DNA of 64,000 nt from NCBI GenBank assembly GCA_937922705.1, contig CALAIW010000005.1, forward strand, positions 1-64,000, written 5' to 3'. The notes beneath the pieces are model-generated. The model was given only the letters and a program-made list of their open reading frames with translations. It ran no database searches and had not been told where the DNA came from. Below are positions 24,407 to 33,451 of the stretch, piece after piece (the first letter of the stretch is position 1; each line of letters opens with the position of its first letter). The position numbers and the translations under genes were made by a program. This DNA is from an uncultured bacterium. GTDB taxonomy: Bacteria; Atribacterota; Atribacteria; Atribacterales; Caldatribacteriaceae.

Positions 24407-25669
24407 ATGGGAATGACGATAACCGAGAAGATCATCGCCGTCCATGCAGGGAAGGAAAAGGTGGTTCCGGGAGAACTTGTTCAGGTCACCGTTGATGTCA
24501 TGCTGGCTAATGACATCACTGCCCCTCTAAGCATCAAGGAACTCGAAAAGCGAGGTATTGCAACCATTCCGTATCCGGAGCGCATTGTTCTTGTTGCCGA
24601 CCACAACACCCCTGCCCGGGACATTCCCTCTGCGGAAAACGTCAAGCTCATGCGAGAGTTTGCCAAAAAACATAACATCCCCTACTTTTTCGAAGGCGGA
24701 AATGTCGGCATAGAGCACGTACTCTTGCCAGAACTTGGCCTTGTTGTTCCAGGAGACCTGGTGATTGGCGCCGATTCCCACACCTGCACCTACGGAGCCT
24801 TAGGTGCTTTTGCTACTGGCATGGGAAGTACAGATCTTGCTGCTTCCTGGGTTTTGGGAGAAACATGGCTCCGGGTACCGGAGTCGCTGAAGTTTGTCCT
24901 CTCTGGCGAACGGCACCCCTTCGTCACTGGAAAAGATCTTATTCTCTTCATCATCGGAGAGATTGGGGTCGATGGAGCCCGTTACTGTGCTATGGAGTTT
25001 GAAGGACCAGTGATTTCGTCCCTCTCCATGGATGAACGATTCACCATGACGAACATGGCGATTGAAGCAGGAGCAAAAAATGGCATCATCGCCCCAGACG
25101 AAAAAACCTTAGCGTACGTCCGGGAAAGCGGGGCTTTGCGTCAACCAAGAATTTTCACTTCAGACCCCGATGCCACATGGCAAAAGGTCTTTGCAATTGA
25201 CGTCACCAAGATTGAGCCTCAGGTCGCTTTTCCCCATCTTCCCAGCAACACCCGTTCCGTCTACAGCATCCCAAAAATAGAAATCGACCAGGTGGTTATT
25301 GGTTCCTGCACCAATGGTCGTATCGAGGACCTCCGCATGGCGGCAAAGGTCCTGCAAGGGCGAAAAGTGCACCCACGAGTTCGCCTCCTTATTTTCCCTG
25401 GAAGCCCAAAGGTTCTCCGGAAAGCAGAAGAAGAGGGACTTATTCGTGTGTTTCTTGAGGCTGGAGGAGTCATTGCTCCTCCCTCTTGTGGTCCCTGTCT
25501 TGGAGGACATCTTGGAGTTTTGGCCTCCTTTGAGCGATGTGCTTCAACCACAAATCGCAACTTCATTGGTCGGATGGGACACGAAACAAGCGAAGTGTAC
25601 CTTGTGAATCCCTACATTGCGGCAAGCTCAGCTGTTGCCGGGTACATTACCGCCCCTGATAAGCTGTGA
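24407..25669 (+). CDS. leuC: 3-Isopropylmalate dehydratase, large subunit
   Basis: 420 residues, the shorter archaeal/thermophile type rather than the 460-residue proteobacterial form. The [4Fe-4S] cysteines are Cys301 (GSCTNGR), Cys361 and Cys364 (SCGPC). DHNTPA and GADSHTCTYGALGAFATGMGS are family signatures. With the small subunit it isomerises 2- to 3-isopropylmalate. Close homologues can act on homocitrate or citramalate-derived substrates, but the leuA/leuD context supports leucine synthesis. Confidence 0.94.
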   Translation: MGMTITEKIIAVHAGKEKVVPGELVQVTVDVMLANDITAPLSIKELEKRGIATIPYPERIVLVADHNTPARDIPSAENVKLMREFAKKHNIPYFFEGGNVGIEHVLLPELGLVVPGDLVIGADSHTCTYGALGAFATGMGSTDLAASWVLGETWLRVPESLKFVLSGERHPFVTGKDLILFIIGEIGVDGARYCAMEFEGPVISSLSMDERFTMTNMAIEAGAKNGIIAPDEKTLAYVRESGALRQPRIFTSDPDATWQKVFAIDVTKIEPQVAFPHLPSNTRSVYSIPKIEIDQVVIGSCTNGRIEDLRMAAKVLQGRKVHPRVRLLIFPGSPKVLRKAEEEGLIRVFLEAGGVIAPPSCGPCLGGHLGVLASFERCASTTNRNFIGRMGHETSEVYLVNPYIAASSAVAGYITAPDKL

Positions 25670-25679
25670 GGTGGAACCT

Positions 25680-26180
25680 ATGATTCGTGGAAAAGCAGTG
25701 GTCCTTGGGGACAACGTGGATACCGATGGTATCATTCCAGCTCGATACCTCACAAGCACTGACCCAAAAGAACTGGCCAAACACTGCATGGAAGGACTTG
25801 ATCCTCACTTCCTAGAGCGTATTACTCCAGGAGCAACCATTCTCGTTGCGGGGAAAAACTTCGGTTGTGGTTCATCTCGAGAGCATGCCCCTTTAGCCAT
25901 TAAGGGGTGTGGGATTGTCGCCGTTATTGCTGCATCTTTTGCCCGGATCTTCTTTCGGAATGCTATAAACATTGGACTCCCCATCCTCGAGTCGGAAGAG
26001 GCGGCATTTCGCATACGCGAAGGAGATATGGTTTCTATTGACCTTGCAACCGGCGAAATCCATAACGAGACAACCGGGGAAGTCTTCAAGGCACAACCTT
26101 TCCCCCCGCTTCTCCAGGAAATTATTGCCGCGGGGGGACTTATGAACCTGGTAGAAAAGCGAGTGAGAACTAATTCCTAA
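25680..26180 (+). CDS. leuD: 3-Isopropylmalate dehydratase, small subunit
   Basis: 166 residues from ATG 25680, the usual size. Motifs are [15 protein letters not shown] and the swivel-domain signature [15 protein letters not shown] longer frame starting at 25617 lies inside leuC. GAGGTGG and the family N-terminus ([12 protein letters not shown]) support 25680. It ends the ilv-leu operon; leuB is not present. The last 11 bases overlap the convergent UPF0210 gene. Confidence 0.95.
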   Translation: MIRGKAVVLGDNVDTDGIIPARYLTSTDPKELAKHCMEGLDPHFLERITPGATILVAGKNFGCGSSREHAPLAIKGCGIVAVIAASFARIFFRNAINIGLPILESEEAAFRIREGDMVSIDLATGEIHNETTGEVFKAQPFPPLLQEIIAAGGLMNLVEKRVRTNS

Positions 26181-27534
26181 GACTGGTGAGAGGTGCGGGG
26201 ACGCGGCCACCCCGCAAGATGAACCGAGCTCCCTGGAAAGGGTTAACGGGGATAATGGTCGCTTCCCCCAAAAGCCCTCCAAAAAAGGCTTTTTCTCCTG
26301 CCCTTTTCCCAGGAACAGGAATGAGGCGAACCCCAACCGTCTTGTGATTGATTACCCCAATAGCCACCTCATCAGCCATAATGCAGGCAATAGTCTCCCA
26401 GGGGGTATCACCAGGAACAGCAATCATATCAAGACCAACCGAGGAGACACTAGTCATAGCTTCAAGCTTTTCCAAGGAAAGTGCGCCAACTTCTACCGCT
26501 TCACTCATACGGGCATCTTCACTCACCGGAATAAAAGCACCGCTTAAGCCTCCCACAGAAGATGAAGCCATAGCTCCACCTTTCTTACAAGCATCGGTCA
26601 AAAGGGCAAGAGCAAGGGTCGACCCAAAAGCTCCACATCGCTCAAGCCCCATCTCCTCAAGGATTTCAGCAACACTATCCCCCACCCTTGGTGTTGGAGC
26701 AAGGGAAAGGTCTACAATGCCAAAAGGCACCCCAAGCTTTTCCGCTACTTCCCGTCCGATGAGCTCCCCAACCCGGGTGATTTTGAAAGCCGTCCGCTTA
26801 ATGACTTCAGCAAGTTCCCCCAGAGTAGCTTTTGGATGGCGACGCACGACTTCTTTCACCACTCCAGGCCCACTTACCCCTACGTTGACCACGGCCTCTG
26901 GTTCTCCAACCCCATGGAAAGCCCCGGCCATGAAAGGATTATCCTCAGGAGCGTTAGCAAAGACCACAAGTTTTGCGCACCCTATACCGTACCGGTGAGC
27001 AGTGAGTTCTGCGGTCTTTTGCACCACCTTCGCCATGATAAGGATGGCATCAACGTTGATTCCTGTGCGGCTTGAGGCTACATTTACCGAAGAACAAATG
27101 TGCTCTGTCTCCGAAAGAAGAGCAGGGATACTCTCCATAAGGAGGGTATCACCGCACGTTGCGCCTTTGTGAACCAGAGCCGAAAATCCACCAATAAAGT
27201 CAATACCAAGGTTTGCAGCAACCTCATCAAGTGCCCGGGCAAGGTGCACTACATCCTCCACCTCTTCTGTTCCAGAGAGTAAAAGTGCCACCGGGGAAAT
27301 GGCCACTCTTCGGTTCACAATGGGGATACCATATTTTTCAGAAACCTCACAAGCCACAGTATTGAGAGAAGAAGCAAAACGGCAAATCTTTGCGACAATG
27401 CGTTCCACGGTTTCCCTGAAATCCCTTCCCCGACAATCGAGGATAGAAATTCCTAGGGTTACCGTACGCACATCGAGGTTCTCAAGTTCCAGCATCCGCA
27501 GGGTTTCAAGGATTTCTGAACGGTGGAAGAGCAT
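26170..27534 (-). CDS. UPF0210/DUF711 (PFL-family) protein
   Basis: 454 residues, the normal size for UPF0210. Recognisable segments are [60 protein letters not shown] and a C-terminal [12 protein letters not shown]. The fold is related to pyruvate formate-lyase but the Gly radical loop is absent, and the biochemical role is unknown. It is paired with the ACT-domain gene five or more bases upstream, the widespread UPF0210/UPF0237 arrangement. The ATG at 27534 has GGAGG at seven bases; the ATG at 27540 is too close. Confidence 0.9.
   Translation of the reverse strand: MLFHRSEILETLRMLELENLDVRTVTLGISILDCRGRDFRETVERIVAKICRFASSLNTVACEVSEKYGIPIVNRRVAISPVALLLSGTEEVEDVVHLARALDEVAANLGIDFIGGFSALVHKGATCGDTLLMESIPALLSETEHICSSVNVASSRTGINVDAILIMAKVVQKTAELTAHRYGIGCAKLVVFANAPEDNPFMAGAFHGVGEPEAVVNVGVSGPGVVKEVVRRHPKATLGELAEVIKRTAFKITRVGELIGREVAEKLGVPFGIVDLSLAPTPRVGDSVAEILEEMGLERCGAFGSTLALALLTDACKKGGAMASSSVGGLSGAFIPVSEDARMSEAVEVGALSLEKLEAMTSVSSVGLDMIAVPGDTPWETIACIMADEVAIGVINHKTVGVRLIPVPGKRAGEKAFFGGLLGEATIIPVNPFQGARFILRGGRVPAPLTSLRN
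26194..26216 (+). other. GC-rich hairpin just after leuD
   Basis: A seven-base-pair stem (TGCGGGG at 26194-26200 with CCCCGCA at 26210-26216) lies 14 bases after the leuD stop, inside the 3' end of the convergent gene. There is no T-run, so termination is doubtful; it may protect the leuD 3' end. Confidence 0.35.
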
Positions 27535-27545
27535 CAGCATCCCTC

Positions 27546-27857
27546 CTAAATCCGATGCATAGCCCGAAAAATGCTGGCGTGTTGCAGGTAAACCCGCACA
27601 CCAACCTCTTCACCACGTTTTATGAGATTTTTACGAAGTTCTGAAAGAGGTATGGGGCATTTGGAGATATCTCCCACGAGAATCATGGTAAAGTACTCCC
27701 CCAGAATCTTCTGGGTAATGTCCTCGATGTTCACCTGGTGCTCCGCAAGACAGGAGGTTATAGCAGCGATAATTCCTATACGGTCTTTTCCCACAACAGT
27801 AATAACCACTTTGTGTTCTGTCGATGGTTCCTCTTCAAAGACCAAGAGATCCGACAT
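27546..27857 (-). CDS. ACT domain protein (UPF0237 family)
   Basis: 103 residues. It contains one complete ACT domain (VVITVVGKDRIGIIAAITSCLAEHQVNIEDITQ), a ligand-binding regulatory fold similar to the GcvR N-terminus. It is conserved next to UPF0210 and probably forms its regulatory subunit; the ligand is unknown. GGGAGG precedes ATG 27857, which lies inside the end of the endonuclease V gene (23-base overlap). Confidence 0.9.
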   Translation of the reverse strand: MSDLLVFEEEPSTEHKVVITVVGKDRIGIIAAITSCLAEHQVNIEDITQKILGEYFTMILVGDISKCPIPLSELRKNLIKRGEEVGVRVYLQHASIFRAMHRI

Positions 27858-28539
27858 CTTCTTTTCCTCCCTCTTTCAGGCGCTCACTCACTATATGAGC
27901 TAAACGTACCGGCTCCGGAAGCCGAAAGCGTATGCTCGTTTTGAGGACCCAGTCTCTCGCTCGATCAAAGTCTATCTGGTGCCCTGGGGAAACGAAGACC
28001 GGTTTTGTCCCGTACTTCGTCCGGAGGGCCATCCCGACACGTCTTCCCTGATACTCAATCCAGCTAAAGGCTCCCCGTTCCTTCCCAGGCTCCACAAAAT
28101 GGCCAACCAGGGGCTTCTTCGCCACTCCTATGGAGACAAGGCCAAAGAGCACTCCAATGTGACTTGCTAACCCCACGCCCCTTGGGTGCGCGATACCCTG
28201 ACCATCGAAAAAAAAGATGTGGGGAATGTACCTCAACTGCTTGAAAGCTTTTTCTATTGCCGGACCCTCACGAAAGGAGAGAAACCCAGGAATATAGGGA
28301 AAGGTGGGTTTGTGCCTTCCTGAGGCAACCTCAACGACTTCAAAAGAGGGAAAGCGAAGAACGACTACAGCTGCCAGAGCCTGTCCCTCACGGTCGTAAG
28401 ATACATCAACACCGCCGAGGAAAGTAACCTTCGCATCGTCAAGGGGGAAATCAAGAGAAATTTTCTTGCGAATACTCTCCTGAATCGCCAAGGCTTCCTT
28501 GAGGGTAACCTCAAAAGGATACGGGCACTGCCGCTCCAT
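27835..28539 (-). CDS. nfi: Endonuclease V
   Basis: 234 residues. It incises DNA 3' to deoxyinosine and other deaminated bases. Motifs are GGVDVSY (Asp45), the wedge PYIPG at 81-85, LSFREGP (Glu91), FFDGQGIAHPRG (Asp112) and GVAKKPLVG. Deamination repair is especially relevant at high temperature. It sits six bases downstream of the Veg-family gene and overlaps the ACT gene. Confidence 0.95.
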   Translation of the reverse strand: MERQCPYPFEVTLKEALAIQESIRKKISLDFPLDDAKVTFLGGVDVSYDREGQALAAVVVLRFPSFEVVEVASGRHKPTFPYIPGFLSFREGPAIEKAFKQLRYIPHIFFFDGQGIAHPRGVGLASHIGVLFGLVSIGVAKKPLVGHFVEPGKERGAFSWIEYQGRRVGMALRTKYGTKPVFVSPGHQIDFDRARDWVLKTSIRFRLPEPVRLAHIVSERLKEGGKEDVGSLGL

Positions 28540-28545
28540 GAAGGA

Positions 28546-28779
28546 TTAGAGGACTTCAAGCTCTACGGTTTTTGTAAGGATATCAACGTAATTAAAGGCT
28601 ATACGCTGGACCGTGCCATCCACATCCACTCGAAGGATAAAGAAGAAGGGGTAAATTGCCTCTATAATACCCTTCCGGACAATGGTCTTTTTTCTTCCCT
28701 TGTTGACTTCAACAATGGCTTCGCGTCCAACTAGAGATCCAATCCAATCCTTGATTTCTTGGAGATTTTGAACGGTCAA
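28546..28779 (-). CDS. Veg-family protein
   Basis: 77 residues matching the Veg/DUF1021 pattern: an N-terminal helix (LQEIKDWIGSLVGREAIV), the basic GRKKTIVRKGIIEAIYP, and the C-terminal YVDILTKTVEL. In Bacillus, Veg is linked to biofilm matrix control, and it is common in Firmicutes. Function here is unknown. The start is read as TTG 28779; no ATG is in frame nearby, and GGGAA is about nine bases upstream. Confidence 0.82.
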   Translation of the reverse strand: MTVQNLQEIKDWIGSLVGREAIVEVNKGRKKTIVRKGIIEAIYPFFFILRVDVDGTVQRIAFNYVDILTKTVELEVL

Positions 28780-28808
28780 AGAGCATCATTCCCGCTGCAT
28801 TTTTTGGT

Positions 28809-28837
28809 ATTATATCTTATTTCCCTCAAAAAAGCAA
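28809..28837 (-). promoter_or_regulatory. Promoter of the veg-nfi-ACT-UPF0210 unit
   Basis: TTGCTT (28837-28832) and TATAAT (28814-28809) on the minus strand, 17 bases apart. The rest of the space between 28838 and 28940 shows nothing I can name. Confidence 0.7.
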
Positions 28838-28939
28838 ACAAAATCACGAAAAAAATCCTAGAAAACCACTATATCTTGACCCCTCCTACACCCACAACCC
28901 CAAGAAGACCGTTCATCCCATGGGGAGAACGCAAAACCC

Positions 28940-28968
28940 TTGAAAGCCAGGGCAAACTATGGTATTAT
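28940..28968 (+). promoter_or_regulatory. Promoter of the tRNA-Gln gene
   Basis: TTGAAA and TATTAT are separated by 17 bases, with TGG before the -10. The tRNA begins about 14 bases downstream. Confidence 0.75.
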
Positions 28969-28982
28969 ACCCTTGCACCTGC

Positions 28983-29056
28983 TGAGAGGTCGTCTAAGGG
29001 TAGGACACGTGACTCTGGATCACGTAGTGGTGGTTCGAATCCACCCCTCTCAGCCA
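28983..29056 (+). tRNA. tRNA-Gln (anticodon CTG)
   Basis: 74 bases. Acceptor stem TGAGAGG/CCTCTCA, discriminator G and encoded CCA (29054-29056). The anticodon stem CGTGA/TCACG holds loop CTCTGGA with anticodon CTG at 29015-29017. The T arm has GGTTCGAATCC. It reads CAG glutamine codons. The last seven bases overlap, antisense, the stop and last codon of the TolC-type gene. Confidence 0.95.
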
Positions 29057-30135
29057 TTTTCTTTTCGGACAAGCTTTTCCCTATCCTCAATATCCGCTCC
29101 CAAAGCGTTAAAGAACTTTGCCCGGGCTATGTTGTACTCAAAAACCGCCTGGAGGTAGTTACTCTCTGCCTCGTAAAGGTCATTTTGGGCATCAAGAAGG
29201 TCAAGGAGAGTAATAACCCCTGCTTCAAAACGAGCCCGCTGAATGTTCAATGTTTCTCGAGCAACAGCAACACTTTTCTCAGCAATAGGGACGTTTTCCT
29301 GGGCGGCAAGAAGTTCTGAAAATCTCTGCCGTACCTCGATAACAATCGATTCTTTTGTTTCTGCAAGCTCTATCTCAGCAATAGCCAGATTCACTTTTGC
29401 CTTTTCCCGTTCAAGAGGAGGGGTATACGATGTGACCACTTCAAGTTCTTTCTTTCGAAGCGCAAGGGTTTCTTCCTTTTCCTTCACTTCAGGGCGATGT
29501 TCTAAGGCATACTGAATGCAGCTATCAAGATCAATGGTTTCAGGCGTAAACTCAAGTCTTGAAGAGAGGGTAAACTGCGCCTCAAGACCCTTTCCAAGAA
29601 TCCTTCCAAAATCCATTCGAGAAAGGGCAAGGTTCTCCCTTGCTCTTTCAACCTCAAGACGGGCTCGATCAACTTCAAGCTCACTCCGGAGAACATCGAT
29701 CTTTGCCACTACCCCCAGCGAGAACTTTGTCCGCACATCTTCAAGCTGTTTCTCCAAGCGTGCAAGATTCTCCTGAGCAAGGTTTAGAGCACGCTCTGCT
29801 TTGAGGACATTGTAGTAAGCTTCTTCAATTTGCAAGGCAAGCTGCATCCTGGAAAGGGCAAAGCTTCGCTGGGCACTCCTCCAGGTATTCTCAAGTTGGA
29901 GTTCCGAAACAACGGAAGGATTCAAGAGGAGGTTTGCCTTCCCCTCTCGGTATGCCACTTCCTGGAGTTTCAGGGCAAACTCAGCACGGCGGATTGTCCG
30001 ACTCTCTCGAAGACCAAGAGTAATAGCTTCTTTGAGGGAAAGTGAGGGAGGAGCCTTCACCTCCTCTCCAAGAGCACCCAACCCGAAAAACATACAAAGA
30101 AGCACTACAAAAATTCCTAAAAATCCTTTTTTCAC
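29050..30135 (-). CDS. TolC-family outer-membrane efflux protein (second of two)
   Basis: About 361 residues. A signal peptide (KKGFLGIFVVLLCMFFGLGALG) is followed by two outer-membrane-efflux repeats built of long coiled-coil helices, such as ALNLAQENLARLEKQLEDVRTKF and ALRKKELEVV, and the C-terminal ALLDLLDAQNDLYEAESNYLQAVFEYNIARA. It is shorter than E. coli TolC. GTG 30135 is preferred because GGAGG lies seven bases before it; ATG 30141 is too close to the site. It follows the permease gene. Its 3' end runs into the tRNA-Gln gene. Confidence 0.88.
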   Translation of the reverse strand: MKKGFLGIFVVLLCMFFGLGALGEEVKAPPSLSLKEAITLGLRESRTIRRAEFALKLQEVAYREGKANLLLNPSVVSELQLENTWRSAQRSFALSRMQLALQIEEAYYNVLKAERALNLAQENLARLEKQLEDVRTKFSLGVVAKIDVLRSELEVDRARLEVERARENLALSRMDFGRILGKGLEAQFTLSSRLEFTPETIDLDSCIQYALEHRPEVKEKEETLALRKKELEVVTSYTPPLEREKAKVNLAIAEIELAETKESIVIEVRQRFSELLAAQENVPIAEKSVAVARETLNIQRARFEAGVITLLDLLDAQNDLYEAESNYLQAVFEYNIARAKFFNALGADIEDREKLVRKENG

Positions 30136-30148
30136 ATCCATCCCTCCT

Positions 30149-31360
30149 CTACTCGTACCGAAGTGCAGCAATAGGGTCAAGACGGCTCGCTCGCCGAGCC
30201 GGATACATCCCAAAAAAGAGTCCAACTGCAAGAGACACAGAAAGCGCTAAAGCCACAACCTGAGGGGATACAACAAAGGGAAACTGGGAAAAAGAGGCCA
30301 TACTCTTTCCAGCAAAAACCCCAAAAACGACTCCTATGCCTCCCCCTACAAGGCTCAAGAGGGAAGATTCAAGGAGAAACTGCAGAAGGATATCCCGAGG
30401 TTTTGCTCCAATGGCCTTACGAAGGCCAATTTCTCTGGTCCTCTCAGCCACCGACACAAGCATAATGTTCATAATGCCAATACCCCCAACAAGGAGGGAA
30501 ATCCCTGCAATGACCGCAAGAAAAAGAGTGATAGACCCCGTAACACTTTCCACAGTCTCTAAGATATCCTGCTGGTTGAGAATGGAGAACTTCTCTGGAT
30601 CTCCTACCTTCCTGGTGAAAAAGTCTGAAAGCCAGGTGGAAACAAGAGGGATGTTTTCCCTAGTATCCACTTGGACAATAATATTCTGGAGATAGCGGCT
30701 TCCTGTCAGGTACCTTCGATGTGTGGTCAGGGGAACGAAAACTTGATTACCCAAATCCTGACCACCGGCGGTTTTTGGTTCCAGAACACCAATAACTGTA
30801 AAGATATTGCGTCCAATACGTATGCTCTGCCCTACCGAAACTTCAGGATTTCCAAAAAGGTCCTGCGCTACCGTGTGGCCTAAAACAGCAACCCTTCGGG
30901 AATAGGTAAAGTCGTACCCATTACAAGAGCGACCGTACAAAAGAGTAAAGTTTCGAACTTCAAGGAACTCTGGAGTTGTCCCCACCACACTCACCACGAC
31001 ACTTTCTCGCCCGGCAGTCACCGTAAACCTTGCCATGGTCTCGGTGGTCACTGCTTGTATCCCTGGAAAGGGAGTCTCTCGAAGTTCCCGGAAGTACTCA
31101 TATTGCAGAATATCTCCGCCTCCCCGTGCCATGAAAAAGCTTCCGGGACCCTGGCGAACCTTCCCCGGAACCACCGTGAGGATATTGGAGCCGAGACTGG
31201 TGAGCTGTGAGACAATTTGAGCCCGCATCCCTTGCCCAAGACCAACCATCGCCACCACGCTTGCCACTCCAATGATGACCCCAAGCATGGTAAGGAAGGA
31301 CCGAAGCTTATTGGCAAGGAGGTTGAAAAGAGCTGTTCGGAAACTCTCTGAAAGGTTCAT
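30149..31360 (-). CDS. macB: MacB-type ABC transporter permease (FtsX fold)
   Basis: 403 residues. N-terminal membrane helix ([21 protein letters not shown]), a large periplasmic MacB_PCD domain (about 45-260), then three C-terminal helices in the FtsX domain ([45 protein letters not shown]). It is the membrane half of a split MacB. It works by mechanotransmission with the ATPase, the MacA-like adaptor and a TolC channel to expel molecules from the periplasm. The ATG overlaps the ATPase stop by four bases. Confidence 0.93.
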   Translation of the reverse strand: MNLSESFRTALFNLLANKLRSFLTMLGVIIGVASVVAMVGLGQGMRAQIVSQLTSLGSNILTVVPGKVRQGPGSFFMARGGGDILQYEYFRELRETPFPGIQAVTTETMARFTVTAGRESVVVSVVGTTPEFLEVRNFTLLYGRSCNGYDFTYSRRVAVLGHTVAQDLFGNPEVSVGQSIRIGRNIFTVIGVLEPKTAGGQDLGNQVFVPLTTHRRYLTGSRYLQNIIVQVDTRENIPLVSTWLSDFFTRKVGDPEKFSILNQQDILETVESVTGSITLFLAVIAGISLLVGGIGIMNIMLVSVAERTREIGLRKAIGAKPRDILLQFLLESSLLSLVGGGIGVVFGVFAGKSMASFSQFPFVVSPQVVALALSVSLAVGLFFGMYPARRASRLDPIAALRYE

Positions 31361-32112
31361 GGCTCTTCCTCCTGCACAACCCGTTCCTTTTTCAGCTCTC
31401 CAAGGAGCCTTTTGGCGCTAATACGGTCAATAACATCCTCATTTTTGAGAATCTTCCCATCCCGAAAATGGACAACACGCCGGGCATGCTGGGCAATGTC
31501 TCGCTCGTGGGTCACAAGGATAATAGTCCTTCCCTCTTCGTTGAGCTCCTGGAAAATGGCCATAATTTCCTCCCCAGAGAGAGTGTCAAGGTTCCCGGTG
31601 GGTTCATCGGCAAGGATGAGTGCCGGATCGTTCACCAGCGCTCTGGCAATGGCCACTCGCTGCATCTGTCCTCCCGAAAGCTCATTCGGCCGATGATGCA
31701 TCCGGTCTCCCAATCCAACCCGCTCAAGGAGTTCTCGCACCCTGCGCACCCGCAAAGAGCGGGGGACCCCAGCATAAAGGAGAGGAAGCTCTACGTTTTG
31801 AAAGGCTGTAAAACGAGGTAAGAGGTGAAAATTTTGAAAAACAAAGCCAATCTTGCGATTGCGAATTTCCGCAAGCTGATTCTCTCGAAGCGACGATACC
31901 TCGACACCATCAAGAAGGTATCGACCAGCAGTGGGAGTATCAAGGCACCCCAGAATGTTCATAAGGGTTGTCTTTCCAGAACCCGAAGGACCCATAATAG
32001 CGATAAACTCTCCTGGGAAAACCGAAAAACTTACTCCTTGGAGCGCCCGAACTTCTACCCTTCCTGTGCGGTAGATTTTCACAAGATTCTCTACCCGGAT
32101 GAGGGGCTCCAT
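31357..32112 (-). CDS. MacB/LolD-type ABC transporter ATPase
   Basis: 251 residues from ATG 32112. Walker [10 protein letters not shown] at 41-49, signature [15 protein letters not shown], Walker [13 protein letters not shown] and H-loop VTHERD. The frame extends upstream to 32163 inside the adaptor gene, but GGGGAGGTGAAGCT precedes 32112. A C-terminal extension of about 30 charged residues follows the domain ([16 protein letters not shown]). Confidence 0.94.
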   Translation of the reverse strand: MEPLIRVENLVKIYRTGRVEVRALQGVSFSVFPGEFIAIMGPSGSGKTTLMNILGCLDTPTAGRYLLDGVEVSSLRENQLAEIRNRKIGFVFQNFHLLPRFTAFQNVELPLLYAGVPRSLRVRRVRELLERVGLGDRMHHRPNELSGGQMQRVAIARALVNDPALILADEPTGNLDTLSGEEIMAIFQELNEEGRTIILVTHERDIAQHARRVVHFRDGKILKNEDVIDRISAKRLLGELKKERVVQEEEP

Positions 32113-32116
32113 AGCT

Positions 32117-33439
32117 TCACCTCCCCGGTGGAGGACCCGGAGGACCAACGCGTATTTGTGCATTTTGCGGAGGGCTTGCCCGTCCTGCCCAGGGCGTTTC
32201 CTGAAGCGCCTCAGGAGGTGTCACGAAAACTTCCTCACCCTCTTTGACCCCTTCAAGCACTTCAACAAAGGTGTCACTTCGCACCCCAAGAGTAACTTCC
32301 CGTCGTTCCGGCTGTCCCTGAGCATTTCTGACAAAAACGAAAGCTCCATCCCCCTTTTCCTGCACGGCACTTGCTGGAACAAGGAGAGCGTTTTCTTTTT
32401 CCTCGACAACAATCTCTACATTAGCAGTCATCCCCGCTCGAAGAAGATTGTCAGGATTCGGAAGGTATACTGTAGTGTCATAGGTGACGACGTTTTCCGT
32501 CGTCTTTCCCTGGTACGCAATAGAGGCCACCTCGCCCTCAAAAACCTTCCCTGGAAAGGCGTCAAGGGTGATTCGCACCTTTTGCCCGACTTTCACGCGG
32601 GGAATATCCACCTCATTGACCGGAACATCGATTTTCATCGTTGAGAGATCTGCCACCACAACTGGACTCGTCCCCCCAGAGGCACTCGTACCACTTGAGA
32701 CAAAGTCTCCTTCTTCAACATCAACTTTGAGGACAATACCAGAAAGAGGCGAACGAATCTCGGCCTTGGCAATCCGCCGTTCTATAGAGCGAAGAGAAGC
32801 TTCAATCTCTGCAATTCTTGCCTTTGCCCGCTCTACATCCTCAGTTTTAGGTTTTTTGCGTGTTTCCTCAAGTTCAGCTTGGGCCACAAGAAGAGCCTTT
32901 TCCCGACGAACTACTTCATTCCGACTTGCGTCAAGCTCCTCCTGAGAGATAGCCCCGGAAGCAAAGAGCTTCTCATTCCTGGTCAATGTCTTTTTTGCTT
33001 CTTCAAATCCCAAGAGAGCCTCGGTGTACTGGGCTTCTTTTGAACGGAGTTCAACCTCGGTAGGTTGCTTCAGGAGTTCCTCAAGGTCAATCTGCGCAGA
33101 TTTCAGTTGCGCAAGAATTTGTGCTCTCGAAATCTCAAGGTCCTCGGTGTCAAGGCGAAGAAGGAGCTGTCCTTTTGCAACCCTATCCCCCTCGCGGACA
33201 AGAACCGCAACAACCTTTCCGCTTTCTTCAGGGATAATCGCGACTTTTGAAAGGGGTTCAAGAATTCCAAGTTCAGACACAGTATCAGCAATTTTCCCAC
33301 GGCGAACCAGAACAGTTTGTGGCATATTCCCCTGGCGCCTCGTCTGAGGCACTCCTTGTTGTTGAGGAACACAGCCACTTAAGATAAAGGCAACACCAAG
33401 TATCCAGACAAGGATCAGCGTAAAGCCTTTCCTCATCAC
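32117..33439 (-). CDS. MacA-like periplasmic adaptor lipoprotein (HlyD/RND type)
   Basis: 440 residues. It has a lipobox LSGC at 20-23 (Cys23), lipoyl/barrel halves split by an alpha-hairpin (about 90-220, e.g. [15 protein letters not shown] and [13 protein letters not shown]), then a beta-barrel with [18 protein letters not shown] and a membrane-proximal end. The C-terminus is Pro/Gly-rich ([10 protein letters not shown]). It joins the ABC transporter to a TolC channel. The start ATG 33439 could equally be ATG 33436. Confidence 0.93.
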   Translation of the reverse strand: MMRKGFTLILVWILGVAFILSGCVPQQQGVPQTRRQGNMPQTVLVRRGKIADTVSELGILEPLSKVAIIPEESGKVVAVLVREGDRVAKGQLLLRLDTEDLEISRAQILAQLKSAQIDLEELLKQPTEVELRSKEAQYTEALLGFEEAKKTLTRNEKLFASGAISQEELDASRNEVVRREKALLVAQAELEETRKKPKTEDVERAKARIAEIEASLRSIERRIAKAEIRSPLSGIVLKVDVEEGDFVSSGTSASGGTSPVVVADLSTMKIDVPVNEVDIPRVKVGQKVRITLDAFPGKVFEGEVASIAYQGKTTENVVTYDTTVYLPNPDNLLRAGMTANVEIVVEEKENALLVPASAVQEKGDGAFVFVRNAQGQPERREVTLGVRSDTFVEVLEGVKEGEEVFVTPPEALQETPWAGRASPPQNAQIRVGPPGPPPGR

Positions 33440-33451
33440 GTCTTTTCCTCC

